Shown here: in pieces, positions 18,295-26,207 of the stretch
How positions within the stretch are numbered: the stretch's first letter is position 1
Layout of the letters: every line of letters starts with the position of its first letter
Origin: Bradyrhizobium sp. BR13661
Lineage (GTDB): Bacteria; Pseudomonadota; Alphaproteobacteria; Rhizobiales; Xanthobacteraceae
Direction of reading: 5' to 3'
Length of the DNA stretch: 64,000 nt
Assembly: GCF_029892425.1 (NCBI RefSeq)
Contig: NZ_JARXWB010000004.1
Coordinates: 124,001-188,000, forward strand
Made by a program: the position numbers and the translations under genes
The notes under the pieces: generated by a model
Databases searched by the model: none
Told to the model about the DNA's origin: nothing
Seen by the model: only the letters and a program-made list of their open reading frames with translations

Positions 18295-18417
18295 GAGATT
18301 CCCCAAGTTCTAGCCGCTTGTAGCCAATTTCCCCGACATCGCAAACGGCAGCTGACGCGGTAATTTCAATTTCATTCCAAGACGTTGCTGAACAGCAACG
18401 CCACAAAAAAGCCGGGA

Positions 18418-19569
18418 TCAGGAAGCTGCCATCCGCAGGATGTCGTTATAGGTGGCAAACACCATCAGCATCAGCACCAGACCGAGGCCGATTCGGAATC
18501 CCATCTCCTGAGTCCGCTCCGAGAGCGGACGGCCCCGCACAACCTCCGCCGTGTAGAACAGAAGGTGACCACCATCGAGCAGCGGGATCGGGAACAGGTT
18601 CAGCAGCCCGATCGAGACCGACAGCACGGCGCACAGATTGATCACGAACTGGAACCCGGCGCTGGCCGCCTGCCCTGACATCTTGGCGATGCCGAGCACG
18701 CCGCTGACCTCGTTCGGATTGCCCTGCCCGATGAACAGCGAACCCAGGAACTTGAAGGTGCTGGTGATGATGAACCAGACCTGTTCAACCCCGATCTTGA
18801 GTGCCTCGCCGACACCGACCGGCGAGGTCGAGGCCTCACCAGCCTGGGACTTATGCTCGACGCCGAGCACACCGACCTTGTGGCTGTTGCCGAACGGATC
18901 CTTGCGCTCGAGCAGCGCAGGCGTTGCCGTCAAGGACACCAGCCCCCCATCCCGCTTCACCTGGAACACCAGCGCCGAACCTGCACTCGTCGCCACAATC
19001 CGCTGCATGTCGGCAAAGCTCTCGATCGGCTTGCCGTCGATTTGCACGACGACGTCGCCGATCTTGAAGCCGGCAGCGGCCGCGGCGCCGTCGGCGACGA
19101 CGCCGTCCACGCGGGCGATCGTGCTCGGCTTGCCGTAGTACAGGGCCATGCCTGCGAAAATCAGGGCGCCGAGGATGAAATTGGCAATCGGTCCGGCCGC
19201 GACGATGGCCGCGCGCGGACCGACCTTCTTGTGGTGGAAGCTGCCGGCGCGCTCCTCGGCCGTCATGGCCTCGAGCGTAGCGGCCGAGGGGGTCGATGCC
19301 TCGCTCTCGTCGCCGAAGAACTTGACGTAGCCGCCGAGCGGGATCGCCGAGATCTTCCAGCGGGTGCCGTGGCGGTCGTTGAAGCCGACCAGTTCGGGCC
19401 CGAAACCGAGCGAGAACGTTAACACACGAACGCCGGCCCAGCGCGCGACCAGGAAATGGCCGAGCTCGTGGAAGAACACGACGATCGTCAGGACGAACAG
19501 GAAAGGAACCGCATAACCGAGGAGCCCATGGCTCAACGTGTTGAAACTATGGGTAAAAAAGTCGATCAT
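18418..19569 (-). CDS. rseP: Site-2 metalloprotease RseP
   Basis: A 383-residue intramembrane zinc protease that cleaves anti-sigma factors and signal-peptide remnants. HELGH (His34, Glu35, His38) lies in the first transmembrane helix, the third zinc ligand in NLFPIPLLDGGH near the C-terminus, and one PDZ domain sits in the periplasmic loop around GAAAAAGFKIGDVVVQIDG. Length is shorter than the E. coli protein, which has two PDZ domains; here only one is evident. It lies between dxr and bamA, the standard alphaproteobacterial order. Confidence 0.95.
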   Translation of the reverse strand: MIDFFTHSFNTLSHGLLGYAVPFLFVLTIVVFFHELGHFLVARWAGVRVLTFSLGFGPELVGFNDRHGTRWKISAIPLGGYVKFFGDESEASTPSAATLEAMTAEERAGSFHHKKVGPRAAIVAAGPIANFILGALIFAGMALYYGKPSTIARVDGVVADGAAAAAGFKIGDVVVQIDGKPIESFADMQRIVATSAGSALVFQVKRDGGLVSLTATPALLERKDPFGNSHKVGVLGVEHKSQAGEASTSPVGVGEALKIGVEQVWFIITSTFKFLGSLFIGQGNPNEVSGVLGIAKMSGQAASAGFQFVINLCAVLSVSIGLLNLFPIPLLDGGHLLFYTAEVVRGRPLSERTQEMGFRIGLGLVLMLMVFATYNDILRMAAS

Positions 19570-19613
19570 CGAATTCCCTCATCCAGCGCCGCAAGGCCCT
19601 GGCCCCGAACTAC

Positions 19614-20837
19614 CTAGGATGCCTTTAAGGCAATTTGAGGCAATAGGGCGGCAGCTTTATTTCGCGCAACATGGTCAACATTTATTGCATCATCCGCTGA
19701 CGTCATGGGACCCTGGTTGCCGCCCCGGATCCAGTCGTCCAGGGTCGCCTCGACCAGCCGGGCAATGGCGCCAAACCGGATCTTGCCGGCGATGAAGGCT
19801 GCGACCGCGACCTCGTTGGCGGCGTTGTAGACGGTGGTCGCTCCCTTCCCGGTCCGGAGCGAATCGAAGGCCAGGCGAAGCCCGGGGAACCGCTCGAAAT
19901 CGGGGGCCTCAAAGGTCAGCTGACCGATCTTGGCCAGATCGAGCTTCGCCGCCGGCCCCTTGATCCGGTCGGGCCAGCCGAGGCAATGGGCGATCGGCGT
20001 GCGCATGTCGGGCGAACCGAGCTGGGCCATCACCGAGCGGTCGGAGAACTCGACCATGCCGTGGATGATCGACTGCGGATGCACCAGCACGTCGATCTCA
20101 TCGGGCGCCAGGGCGAACAGATAGGACGCCTCGATCACCTCGAGACCCTTGTTCATCATCGAGGCGGAATCGATCGTGATCTTCTGGCCCATGCTCCAGT
20201 TCGGATGTTTCAGGGCCTGCTCGAGCGTCGCCTGTTCGATGTCGGCAGGCTTCCAGGTCCGGAACGGACCGCCCGATGCCGTGATGATGACGCGCACCAG
20301 CTCGTCGCGATTGCCCGAGGCCAGCGCCTGAAACAGCGCGTTGTGTTCGGAATCGGCCGGCAGGATACAGGCGCCCGCTTTCGCCGCGCGCTGCATGAAG
20401 AAATCACCGGCACAGACGAGGCATTCCTTGTTGGCGAGCGCGACATGCGCGCCGCGATCGACCGCGGCCAGAGCCGGCTTCAATCCGGCCGCACCGCTCA
20501 CGGCCGCCATCACCCAATCAGCCGGACGCGCGCCCGCCTCGATCACCGCGCTCTCGCCGGCACCGCATTCCGTGCTCGTGCCCGCAAGTGCGGCCTTCAG
20601 ATCGGCGAGCCTAGAGGCGTCCGCGATCGCGACGAAGCGCGCGGAGAATTCCTTCGCGAGTTTCGCCAGCGCTTGAACATTGCTGTTCGCCGTGAGGGCC
20701 TCGACGCGATAGCGATCGGGTGAGGCACGCAGCAGATCCATCGTGCTGTCGCCGATCGAGCCGGTGGCGCCGAGGACCGTGACGCTGCGGACGGCAGACG
20801 CCGCAGCCTTGTTGTTACGCAAAGGGACTGGGCTCAT
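19614..20837 (-). CDS. dxr: 1-deoxy-D-xylulose 5-phosphate reductoisomerase
   Basis: A 407-residue enzyme making 2-C-methyl-D-erythritol 4-phosphate, the committed step of the non-mevalonate isoprenoid pathway. The NADPH motif is [15 protein letters not shown]; catalytic and metal-binding regions include [24 protein letters not shown] and ASGGPFR. ATG 20837 is 4 bases after the cdsA stop; the 40-residue in-frame extension overlaps cdsA and is rejected. It supplies precursors for undecaprenyl phosphate, whose synthase UppS is two genes upstream. Confidence 0.96.
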   Translation of the reverse strand: MSPVPLRNNKAAASAVRSVTVLGATGSIGDSTMDLLRASPDRYRVEALTANSNVQALAKLAKEFSARFVAIADASRLADLKAALAGTSTECGAGESAVIEAGARPADWVMAAVSGAAGLKPALAAVDRGAHVALANKECLVCAGDFFMQRAAKAGACILPADSEHNALFQALASGNRDELVRVIITASGGPFRTWKPADIEQATLEQALKHPNWSMGQKITIDSASMMNKGLEVIEASYLFALAPDEIDVLVHPQSIIHGMVEFSDRSVMAQLGSPDMRTPIAHCLGWPDRIKGPAAKLDLAKIGQLTFEAPDFERFPGLRLAFDSLRTGKGATTVYNAANEVAVAAFIAGKIRFGAIARLVEATLDDWIRGGNQGPMTSADDAINVDHVARNKAAALLPQIALKAS

Positions 20838-20841
20838 ATCC

Positions 20842-21678
20842 TCACCAAACCATAAGACCGCTTCCGGCGCTATGCACACCATGGCGGAGAAAGCCGATAA
20901 TCCATGCCACCAGGATGGCGGCAACAAAGCCGTCCAGGCGGTCCAGCAGCCCGCCATGGCCGGGAATTAAGTGACTGGAATCCTTGACGCCGAAGCGCCG
21001 TTTCACCGCGGATTCGAACAGATCGCCCGCCTGCGACACCACCGACAGGACGGCGCTGACGGCGAGCAGCGGGACGGCTTTCCCAATACCGAAGGCCGCA
21101 AACCCGCTCGCCACCGCAAGGCTCGCGACAAACCCGCCGACCGCACCGGCCCAGGTCTTTTTCGGGCTGACGCGCGGCCACAGCTTCGGTCCGCCGATGC
21201 TGCGGCCGGCGAAATAGCCGCCGATATCGGTCGCCCACACCACGAGCAGCACGAACATCAGCGCCGCGAATCCGTGCACGAGATCCTTCCGCACCAGGAT
21301 CGAGGCGAGCAGCGCCGCGGAGGCGTAGGCGAATCCCGTCGCCGCCCAGATGAACTTGCCGCGTGCGATCAGCGTCACGCCAGCACCGCCGACACAGCCG
21401 ACGATGATGGCGGTCTTCAGCGCGCCGGCGGCAACGCACAAGCCCATCATGGCAATGACGAGCGTCCCTGCCCCGGTCAGAGCGGTCGTGCCTGCGCCCA
21501 CCACCATCAGCCATTCCGCGAACAGACCGATCGACGCCAGGGTGACGAGCAGCGCCCACAGCCAGCCGCCGGCATAGGCCACCGCGATCGCGAGCGGCGC
21601 CAGCACCAGCGCCGCGAGGAGGCGCATCACGAAATTGCTCGGGGCAGGCTTTGCGCCCGCTGCTTCGGGTTCGCTCAC
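20842..21678 (-). CDS. cdsA: Phosphatidate cytidylyltransferase
   Basis: A 278-residue polytopic inner-membrane enzyme that makes CDP-diacylglycerol. The family signature lies near the C-terminus ([22 protein letters not shown], then [11 protein letters not shown]). About eight hydrophobic helices are visible. It starts with GTG 21678 overlapping the uppS stop (GTGA), so the two are coupled. Confidence 0.95.
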   Translation of the reverse strand: MSEPEAAGAKPAPSNFVMRLLAALVLAPLAIAVAYAGGWLWALLVTLASIGLFAEWLMVVGAGTTALTGAGTLVIAMMGLCVAAGALKTAIIVGCVGGAGVTLIARGKFIWAATGFAYASAALLASILVRKDLVHGFAALMFVLLVVWATDIGGYFAGRSIGGPKLWPRVSPKKTWAGAVGGFVASLAVASGFAAFGIGKAVPLLAVSAVLSVVSQAGDLFESAVKRRFGVKDSSHLIPGHGGLLDRLDGFVAAILVAWIIGFLRHGVHSAGSGLMVW

Positions 21679-22433
21679 GAGGCTGATTTCGCAACCAGGC
21701 CGCCGAAACGGCGCTCGCGCCTGGCGAATTCAGCGATCGCACTTTCGAGCGCCGCCTTGTCGAAATCGGGCCAGTGCAGCGGCACGAACACCAGTTCGCT
21801 GTAGGCAGCCTGCCACATCAGGAAATTGGACAGCCGCTGCTCACCGCTGGTGCGGATGATGAGATCGGGATCGGGAATGTCGGGCGCATCGAGATGGGCG
21901 CCGAGCGCATCGGCGTCGATCGTCTCAGGATCGCGCTTGCCGTCCGCGACTTCGCGCGCGAGCTTTTGCGCCGCCTTGGCGATCTCCTGCCGCGAGCCGT
22001 AGTTGAAGGCGACGACGAGCGTCAGGCGCGTGTTGTCGCGCGTCAATTCCTCGGCCTCGTTGAGGAGCGCGCAGATGTCGCCCTCCAGTCCGTCGCGTTC
22101 GCCGATGATGCGGACCTTAACGCCGTCGCGATGCAGGCTTGCGAGATCGTTGCGGATGAAACGGCGCAAGAGCCCGAAGAGATCGCCGATCTCGCTCGCC
22201 GGGCGCGACCAGTTTTCCGACGAGAAGGAGAAGATGGTGAGGTAACGGATGCCGAGCTCGTGCGAGGCACGCACGACGCGGCGCAACGCCTCGACGCCGC
22301 GGCGATGCCCCTCCGCACGCGGCAGGCCGCGCGCGGCCGCCCAGCGCCCGTTGCCATCCATGATGATGGCGACATGCGCAGGCACATCGGACCGATCGGG
22401 TCTTTCAGGTGCTGGCGCGGCGGCGTTGGACAT
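21675..22433 (-). CDS. uppS: Undecaprenyl diphosphate synthase (isoprenyl transferase)
   Basis: A 252-residue cis-prenyltransferase making the C55 lipid carrier for peptidoglycan and O-antigen. The catalytic Asp26 is in [10 protein letters not shown], with the conserved [11 protein letters not shown] and the C-terminal [20 protein letters not shown] (written here as two overlapping motifs). The first ~18 residues form an unconserved proline-rich tail. It is separated from frr by a 98-bp spacer holding a palindromic repeat element. Confidence 0.96.
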   Translation of the reverse strand: MSNAAAPAPERPDRSDVPAHVAIIMDGNGRWAAARGLPRAEGHRRGVEALRRVVRASHELGIRYLTIFSFSSENWSRPASEIGDLFGLLRRFIRNDLASLHRDGVKVRIIGERDGLEGDICALLNEAEELTRDNTRLTLVVAFNYGSRQEIAKAAQKLAREVADGKRDPETIDADALGAHLDAPDIPDPDLIIRTSGEQRLSNFLMWQAAYSELVFVPLHWPDFDKAALESAIAEFARRERRFGGLVAKSAS

Positions 22434-22450
22434 GGAAAAGCGGCCTCAAA

Positions 22451-22495
22451 GCATGATCCGGAAAAGTGCGAAGCGGTTTTCCGGAAAGATCATGC
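22451..22495. repeat. Palindromic intergenic element (Rhizobiales REP-like)
   Basis: GCATGATC (22451-22458) pairs with GATCATGC (22488-22495), and the inner TCCGGAAAA pairs with TTTTCCGGA around an 11-base loop. From memory this consensus recurs in Bradyrhizobium and related genomes as a dispersed palindromic element; the window holds only this copy, so dispersal cannot be shown here. Immediately beyond it a second inverted repeat (CTAAAGCGC/GCGCTTTAG, 22508-22535) overlaps the frr stop codon and may end or protect the frr transcript. Confidence 0.65.
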
Positions 22496-22531
22496 GCGAA
22501 CAATAACCTAAAGCGCGACGATAACAGCGCT

Positions 22532-23095
22532 TTAGACGGTGAGGATTTCTTTTTCCTTGGCGGCCAGCAGCTGGTCGATCTCGGTGATGGTGCCGTCGGT
22601 CGCCTTCTGCACCTCGTCGGCGTGACGCTTCTGATCGTCCTCCGACATCTCGTGATTCTTCTCGAGCTTCTTCAAGACGTCGAGACCGTCGCGGCGGACG
22701 TGGCGCGCGGCGACCTTGGCCGCTTCGGCGTATTTATGCGCGACCTTGACCAGTTCCTTGCGGCGCTCCTCGTTGAGCTCGGGAATGCGCAGGCGCAGCA
22801 CCTGGCCTTCGGTCGCCGGCGACAGGCCGAGGTTGGAATCGACGATCGCCTTCTCGACCGGCTTGACCATGGTCTTGTCCCAAACCTGCACCGAGATCAG
22901 GCGCGGTTCTGGCACGCTGACGGTCGCGAGCTGGTTCAGCGGCATGTGGCTGCCGTAAGCTTCGACCTGGACAGGATCGAGCATCGAGGCCGACGCGCGG
23001 CCCGTGCGCAAGCCGCCGAGCTCGTGCTTGAGCGATGCGACCGCGCCCTGCATGCGGCGCTTCACTTCGTTGAGGTCGAAATTACCCGTGGCCAT
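22532..23095 (-). CDS. frr: Ribosome recycling factor
   Basis: A 187-residue protein that, with EF-G, splits post-termination ribosomes. It shows the two-domain RRF pattern: a long three-helix bundle with [20 protein letters not shown] and the C-terminal [22 protein letters not shown] at 23098 precedes the ATG at 23095; ATG is preferred. It follows pyrH, as in most proteobacteria. Confidence 0.96.
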   Translation of the reverse strand: MATGNFDLNEVKRRMQGAVASLKHELGGLRTGRASASMLDPVQVEAYGSHMPLNQLATVSVPEPRLISVQVWDKTMVKPVEKAIVDSNLGLSPATEGQVLRLRIPELNEERRKELVKVAHKYAEAAKVAARHVRRDGLDVLKKLEKNHEMSEDDQKRHADEVQKATDGTITEIDQLLAAKEKEILTV

Positions 23096-23171
23096 CACGT
23101 TTCTCCTTCAATATCCCGGCGACTTCGCCGCCCCCCTCGCACCCCTCCTTTGGGGCGTGCCGGGTGAGCCG

Positions 23172-23888
23172 TCAGCCGGCGACAACAGTCCCGTGGCCGA
23201 CACCGCGTAGAATCGCGCCGATCGAACCGGGCTCCGCGATCGAAAATACGATGATAGGCAGCGACGTCTCGCGGGCAAGTGCGAAGGCGGTCGCATCCAT
23301 CACCTTGTAGCCGCCCTCGATGGCCTGCGAATGCGTCAACCGGTCGAACCGGGTCGCGGACGGATCCTTCTTCGGATCGGCCGAGTAGACGCCGTCGACA
23401 TTCGTCGCCTTCAAGACCGCCTCGGCGCCGATCTCGGCAGCGCGCAGCACCGCCGTCGTGTCCGTAGTGAAGTACGGATTGCCGGTTCCACCACCGAGCA
23501 CGATGATTCGCCCCTCGGCGAGGTATTTGTGCGCCGCAGTGCGGGTGAAGAGCTCGGAAATCTCCGGCATGACGAACGCCGACAGCGTGCGCGCCGGCGT
23601 GCCCTTGCGCTCGATCGTGGCTTCGAGCGCGAGGCAGTTCATCATGGTGGCGAGCATTCCCATGGTGTCGCCTGTTGTGCGCGACACGCCGCGGGAGGAC
23701 ACTTCGACGCCGCGGAAGATGTTGCCGCCGCCGATCACCACCGCCACCTCGCACCCAAGCTTGCGGGCGGCGATCAGATCGTCGGCAACCCGGTCGATGG
23801 TCGGCTGATCGATGCCAAAGCCCTGCTGTCCCGCGAGATATTCGCCGGACAGCTTGATCACGACGCGACGATAGACCGGATCAGTCAT
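23172..23888 (-). CDS. pyrH: UMP kinase
   Basis: A 238-residue bacterial hexameric UMP kinase. [12 protein letters not shown] opens the amino-acid-kinase fold, and [11 protein letters not shown] and [16 protein letters not shown] follow. It phosphorylates UMP to UDP, and homologues are regulated by GTP and UTP. An in-frame extension to 24026 overlaps tsf and is rejected. The 61-bp tsf-pyrH spacer contains a hairpin. Confidence 0.96.
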   Translation of the reverse strand: MTDPVYRRVVIKLSGEYLAGQQGFGIDQPTIDRVADDLIAARKLGCEVAVVIGGGNIFRGVEVSSRGVSRTTGDTMGMLATMMNCLALEATIERKGTPARTLSAFVMPEISELFTRTAAHKYLAEGRIIVLGGGTGNPYFTTDTTAVLRAAEIGAEAVLKATNVDGVYSADPKKDPSATRFDRLTHSQAIEGGYKVMDATAFALARETSLPIIVFSIAEPGSIGAILRGVGHGTVVAG

Positions 23889-23913
23889 GCGCACTTTCCT
23901 TGTCCGGGCGCCG

Positions 23914-23934
23914 CTTCCGGCGGCACGCCGGAAG
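23914..23934 (-). other. Hairpin in the tsf-pyrH spacer
   Basis: CTTCCGGCG and CGCCGGAAG form a perfect 9-bp stem with a 3-base loop, between the tsf stop and the pyrH start. No T run follows on the minus strand. It could act as an mRNA stability element or a weak attenuator that separates expression of elongation factor and kinase. Confidence 0.4.
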
Positions 23935-23949
23935 GAGGTGTCCCGGCGC

Positions 23950-24873
23950 TTACTTCTTGCCGCTGGCCGCAGCGACTTCGGCCGCGAAGTCCGATTCCTG
24001 CTTCTCGATGCCCTCACCGAGAGCATAGCGCACGAAGCCGGCGATCTTCACGGCCCCGCCGACCTTGCCTTCGGCTTCCTTCACCGCCTGCGCCACCGAC
24101 TTGCCGGTGTCGTGGATGAAGGCCTGCTCGAGCAGGCAGACTTCCTTGTAGTAGGTCTTCAGGCCGGACTCGACGATCTTCTCGATCACGTTCTCCGGCT
24201 TGCCCTGCTGGCGATATTTGTCGGCGAGTACGTCCTTCTCGCGCTTCACGACGGCCGGATCGAGGCCGGTCGGGTCGAGCGCGAGCGGGTTGGTGGCAGC
24301 GACATGCATCGCGATCTGGCGGCCGAGAGCCGCGAGCTCGTCGGCCTTGCCGGGCGATTCGAGCGCGACGAGAACGCCCATCTTGCCGGCACCGTCGACG
24401 ACTGCACCGTGGACATAATGCGACACGACGCCCTGCGTCACCTCCAGCGCGGCCGCGCGGCGCAGCGTCATGTTCTCGCCGATGGTGGCGATCGCGTCAT
24501 TGATCGCAGTCTCGATCGTGACGTCGCCGACCTTGGCGGCCTTGATCTTCTCGACATCGGCGCCGGCGTTGAAGGCGACCTGGGCGATCATCTTGACCAG
24601 CCCCTGGAACTGACCGTTGCGTGCGACGAAGTCGGTCTCGGAGTTGACCTCGACCACGACGCCCTTGTTGCCCTTGGTGAGCGCGCCGATCAGACCCTCA
24701 GCCGCGACGCGGCCCGACTTCTTGGCGGCCTTCGACAGGCCCTTCTTGCGCAGCCAGTCCTGGGCCGCTTCCATGTTGCCGTCGTTTTCGGTCAGCGCGG
24801 CCTTGCAGTCCATCATGCCTGCGCCGGTGGACTCGCGCAGATCCTTGACCATCGCAGCTGTGATCGTTGCCAT
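23950..24873 (-). CDS. tsf: Elongation factor Ts
   Basis: A 307-residue nucleotide exchange factor for EF-Tu. The N-terminal UBA-like domain ([20 protein letters not shown]) and the EF-Tu contact motif SETDFVARN are visible, with the coiled region and C-terminal module following. ATG 24873 is the family start; the in-frame extension into the spacer is not conserved-looking. It lies 135 bp downstream of rpsB, the usual gene pair. Confidence 0.96.
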   Translation of the reverse strand: MATITAAMVKDLRESTGAGMMDCKAALTENDGNMEAAQDWLRKKGLSKAAKKSGRVAAEGLIGALTKGNKGVVVEVNSETDFVARNGQFQGLVKMIAQVAFNAGADVEKIKAAKVGDVTIETAINDAIATIGENMTLRRAAALEVTQGVVSHYVHGAVVDGAGKMGVLVALESPGKADELAALGRQIAMHVAATNPLALDPTGLDPAVVKREKDVLADKYRQQGKPENVIEKIVESGLKTYYKEVCLLEQAFIHDTGKSVAQAVKEAEGKVGGAVKIAGFVRYALGEGIEKQESDFAAEVAAASGKK

Positions 24874-24970
24874 CTTGGAAAATCCTTCTTGCCTGCCGGT
24901 TCGCCGCGGCGCGGCTCCAATTGCCCCGCCGCGGTCCATCTCAGGAATTCGCGTCAACTGAATGAAATGG

Positions 24971-24991
24971 TGGCCGGAGTCTATCCGGCCA
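24971..24991 (-). terminator. Hairpin between rpsB and tsf
   Basis: TGGCCGGA and TCCGGCCA form a perfect 8-bp stem with a 5-base loop just after the rpsB stop. Only a few scattered Ts follow on the minus strand, so it is probably a partial terminator or attenuator of the kind expected between rpsB and tsf. Confidence 0.4.
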
Positions 24992-25008
24992 ACCCATCGC
25001 CGTTTTGA

Positions 25009-25998
25009 CTATTCCGCTTCCGCGGTCAGCGCCTTGGCCTTGGCCACCCAGGCATCCGCGCGGCTCGGCAGACCGACTTCTTCGCCGATCTTGTGCGCGG
25101 TGTCGTGATCGAGCTCGGCGAGCTGCCAATAGTGGAAGATGCCGAGGTCGTTGAATTTCTTCTCGATCGCGCCCGACACGCCCGGGAGCTTCTTGAGGTC
25201 GTCGGCGGTGCCGCGCGGACCGGCAAGGCCCTGGAAGCTGGCGGTCGAGGGCAGCTCTTCGGCGACCGGACGGGTCGAGGCGCCGATGTCGATGCCCGAA
25301 TCGCCCTGGGCACGCGAGATGCCGTCGATCGCAGCGCGCGCGATCAGGTCGCAATACAGCGAGATCGCGCGACCGGCGTCGTCATTGCCCGGCACCACAT
25401 AGGTGATGCCCTTCGGGTCGGAATTGGTGTCGACGATCGCGGCGACCGGGATGTTGAGCCGCTGGGCTTCCTGGATCGCGATGTCTTCCTTGTTGGTGTC
25501 GATCACGAAGATCAGGTCGGGCAGACCGCCCATGTCCTTGATGCCACCGAGCGAGCGGTCGAGCTTGTCGCGCTCGCGCTGGAGCGTCAGGCGCTCCTTC
25601 TTGGTGTAGGAATTGGCTTCGCCGCCGGCCAGCACTTCGTCGAGGTGACGCAGGCGCTTGATCGAGGCCGAGATCGTCTTCCAGTTGGTCAGCGTGCCGC
25701 CGAGCCAGCGCGAATTGACGAAATACTGCGCGCAGCGCTTGGCTGCGTCCGCGACGCCGTCCTGCGCCTGGCGCTTGGTGCCGACGAACAGGATGCGGCC
25801 GCCCTTGGCGACGGTGTCGCTGACCGCCTGCAATGCGTTGTGCAGCAACGGCACGGTCTGGGCGAGGTCGACGATGTGGATGTTGTTGCGCGCGCCGAAA
25901 ATGAACGGAGCCATTTTCGGATTCCAGCGGTGCGACTGGTGACCAAAGTGCACGCCAGCTTCGAGCAACTGACGCATAGTGAAATCGGGTAGTGCCAT
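25009..25998 (-). CDS. rpsB: Ribosomal protein S2 with C-terminal extension
   Basis: A 329-residue S2 protein; the E. coli protein has 241. The core ([51 protein letters not shown]) is complete. About 90 extra residues at the C-terminus contain a helix-hairpin-helix-like segment ([19 protein letters not shown]) ending in an acidic/alanine tail. Such extensions are common in Rhizobiales S2. ATG 25998 is preferred over an upstream in-frame start at 26139 because the GGAG-rich leader directly precedes it. Confidence 0.95.
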   Translation of the reverse strand: MALPDFTMRQLLEAGVHFGHQSHRWNPKMAPFIFGARNNIHIVDLAQTVPLLHNALQAVSDTVAKGGRILFVGTKRQAQDGVADAAKRCAQYFVNSRWLGGTLTNWKTISASIKRLRHLDEVLAGGEANSYTKKERLTLQRERDKLDRSLGGIKDMGGLPDLIFVIDTNKEDIAIQEAQRLNIPVAAIVDTNSDPKGITYVVPGNDDAGRAISLYCDLIARAAIDGISRAQGDSGIDIGASTRPVAEELPSTASFQGLAGPRGTADDLKKLPGVSGAIEKKFNDLGIFHYWQLAELDHDTAHKIGEEVGLPSRADAWVAKAKALTAEAE

Positions 25999-26111
25999 CG
26001 TTTGAATTCTCCGGTTGGTTCCTCCGGAAGCGTGTGAGCAAAACGGAGCGATGTCGCCCCGGGTGCCACCGGACGGCCTTGTGAGCCATGCTTCCGTGTG
26101 AGATGGCGCGC

Positions 26112-26139
26112 TATATAGCGCCATTTCGGCCAGAAGCAA
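26112..26139 (-). promoter_or_regulatory. Predicted rpsB-tsf promoter
   Basis: On the minus strand TTGCTT (26134-26139) and TATATA (26112-26117) are 16 bases apart. The -10 element is embedded in the perfect 14-bp palindrome GCGCTATATAGCGC (26108-26121). The transcript would have a leader of about 100 bases in which CGGAAGC and GCTTCCG could pair, possibly allowing S2 feedback control. No experimental start is known here. Confidence 0.45.
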
Positions 26140-26207
26140 GGAAATAAGGGCCTTTCGGGGCTTTTACCGCCTCGATAAGGCCCTTTCCGGGATTTCCGCC
26201 CTGCTCG

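Noticed and set aside
16161..18323. A 720-codon open frame antisense to bamA
   Set aside because: Same composition artefact; the bamA frame has signal peptide, POTRA domains and barrel.
18383..18400. Hairpin CGTTGCT/AGCAACG as an rseP or bamA terminator
   Set aside because: The only A or T run is on the wrong side for the leftward transcripts, so it is not a rho-independent terminator.
25009..25998. Long S2 C-terminus as a novel fusion
   Set aside because: Extended S2 proteins are usual in this bacterial group, so it is described as an extension and not reported as a discovery.
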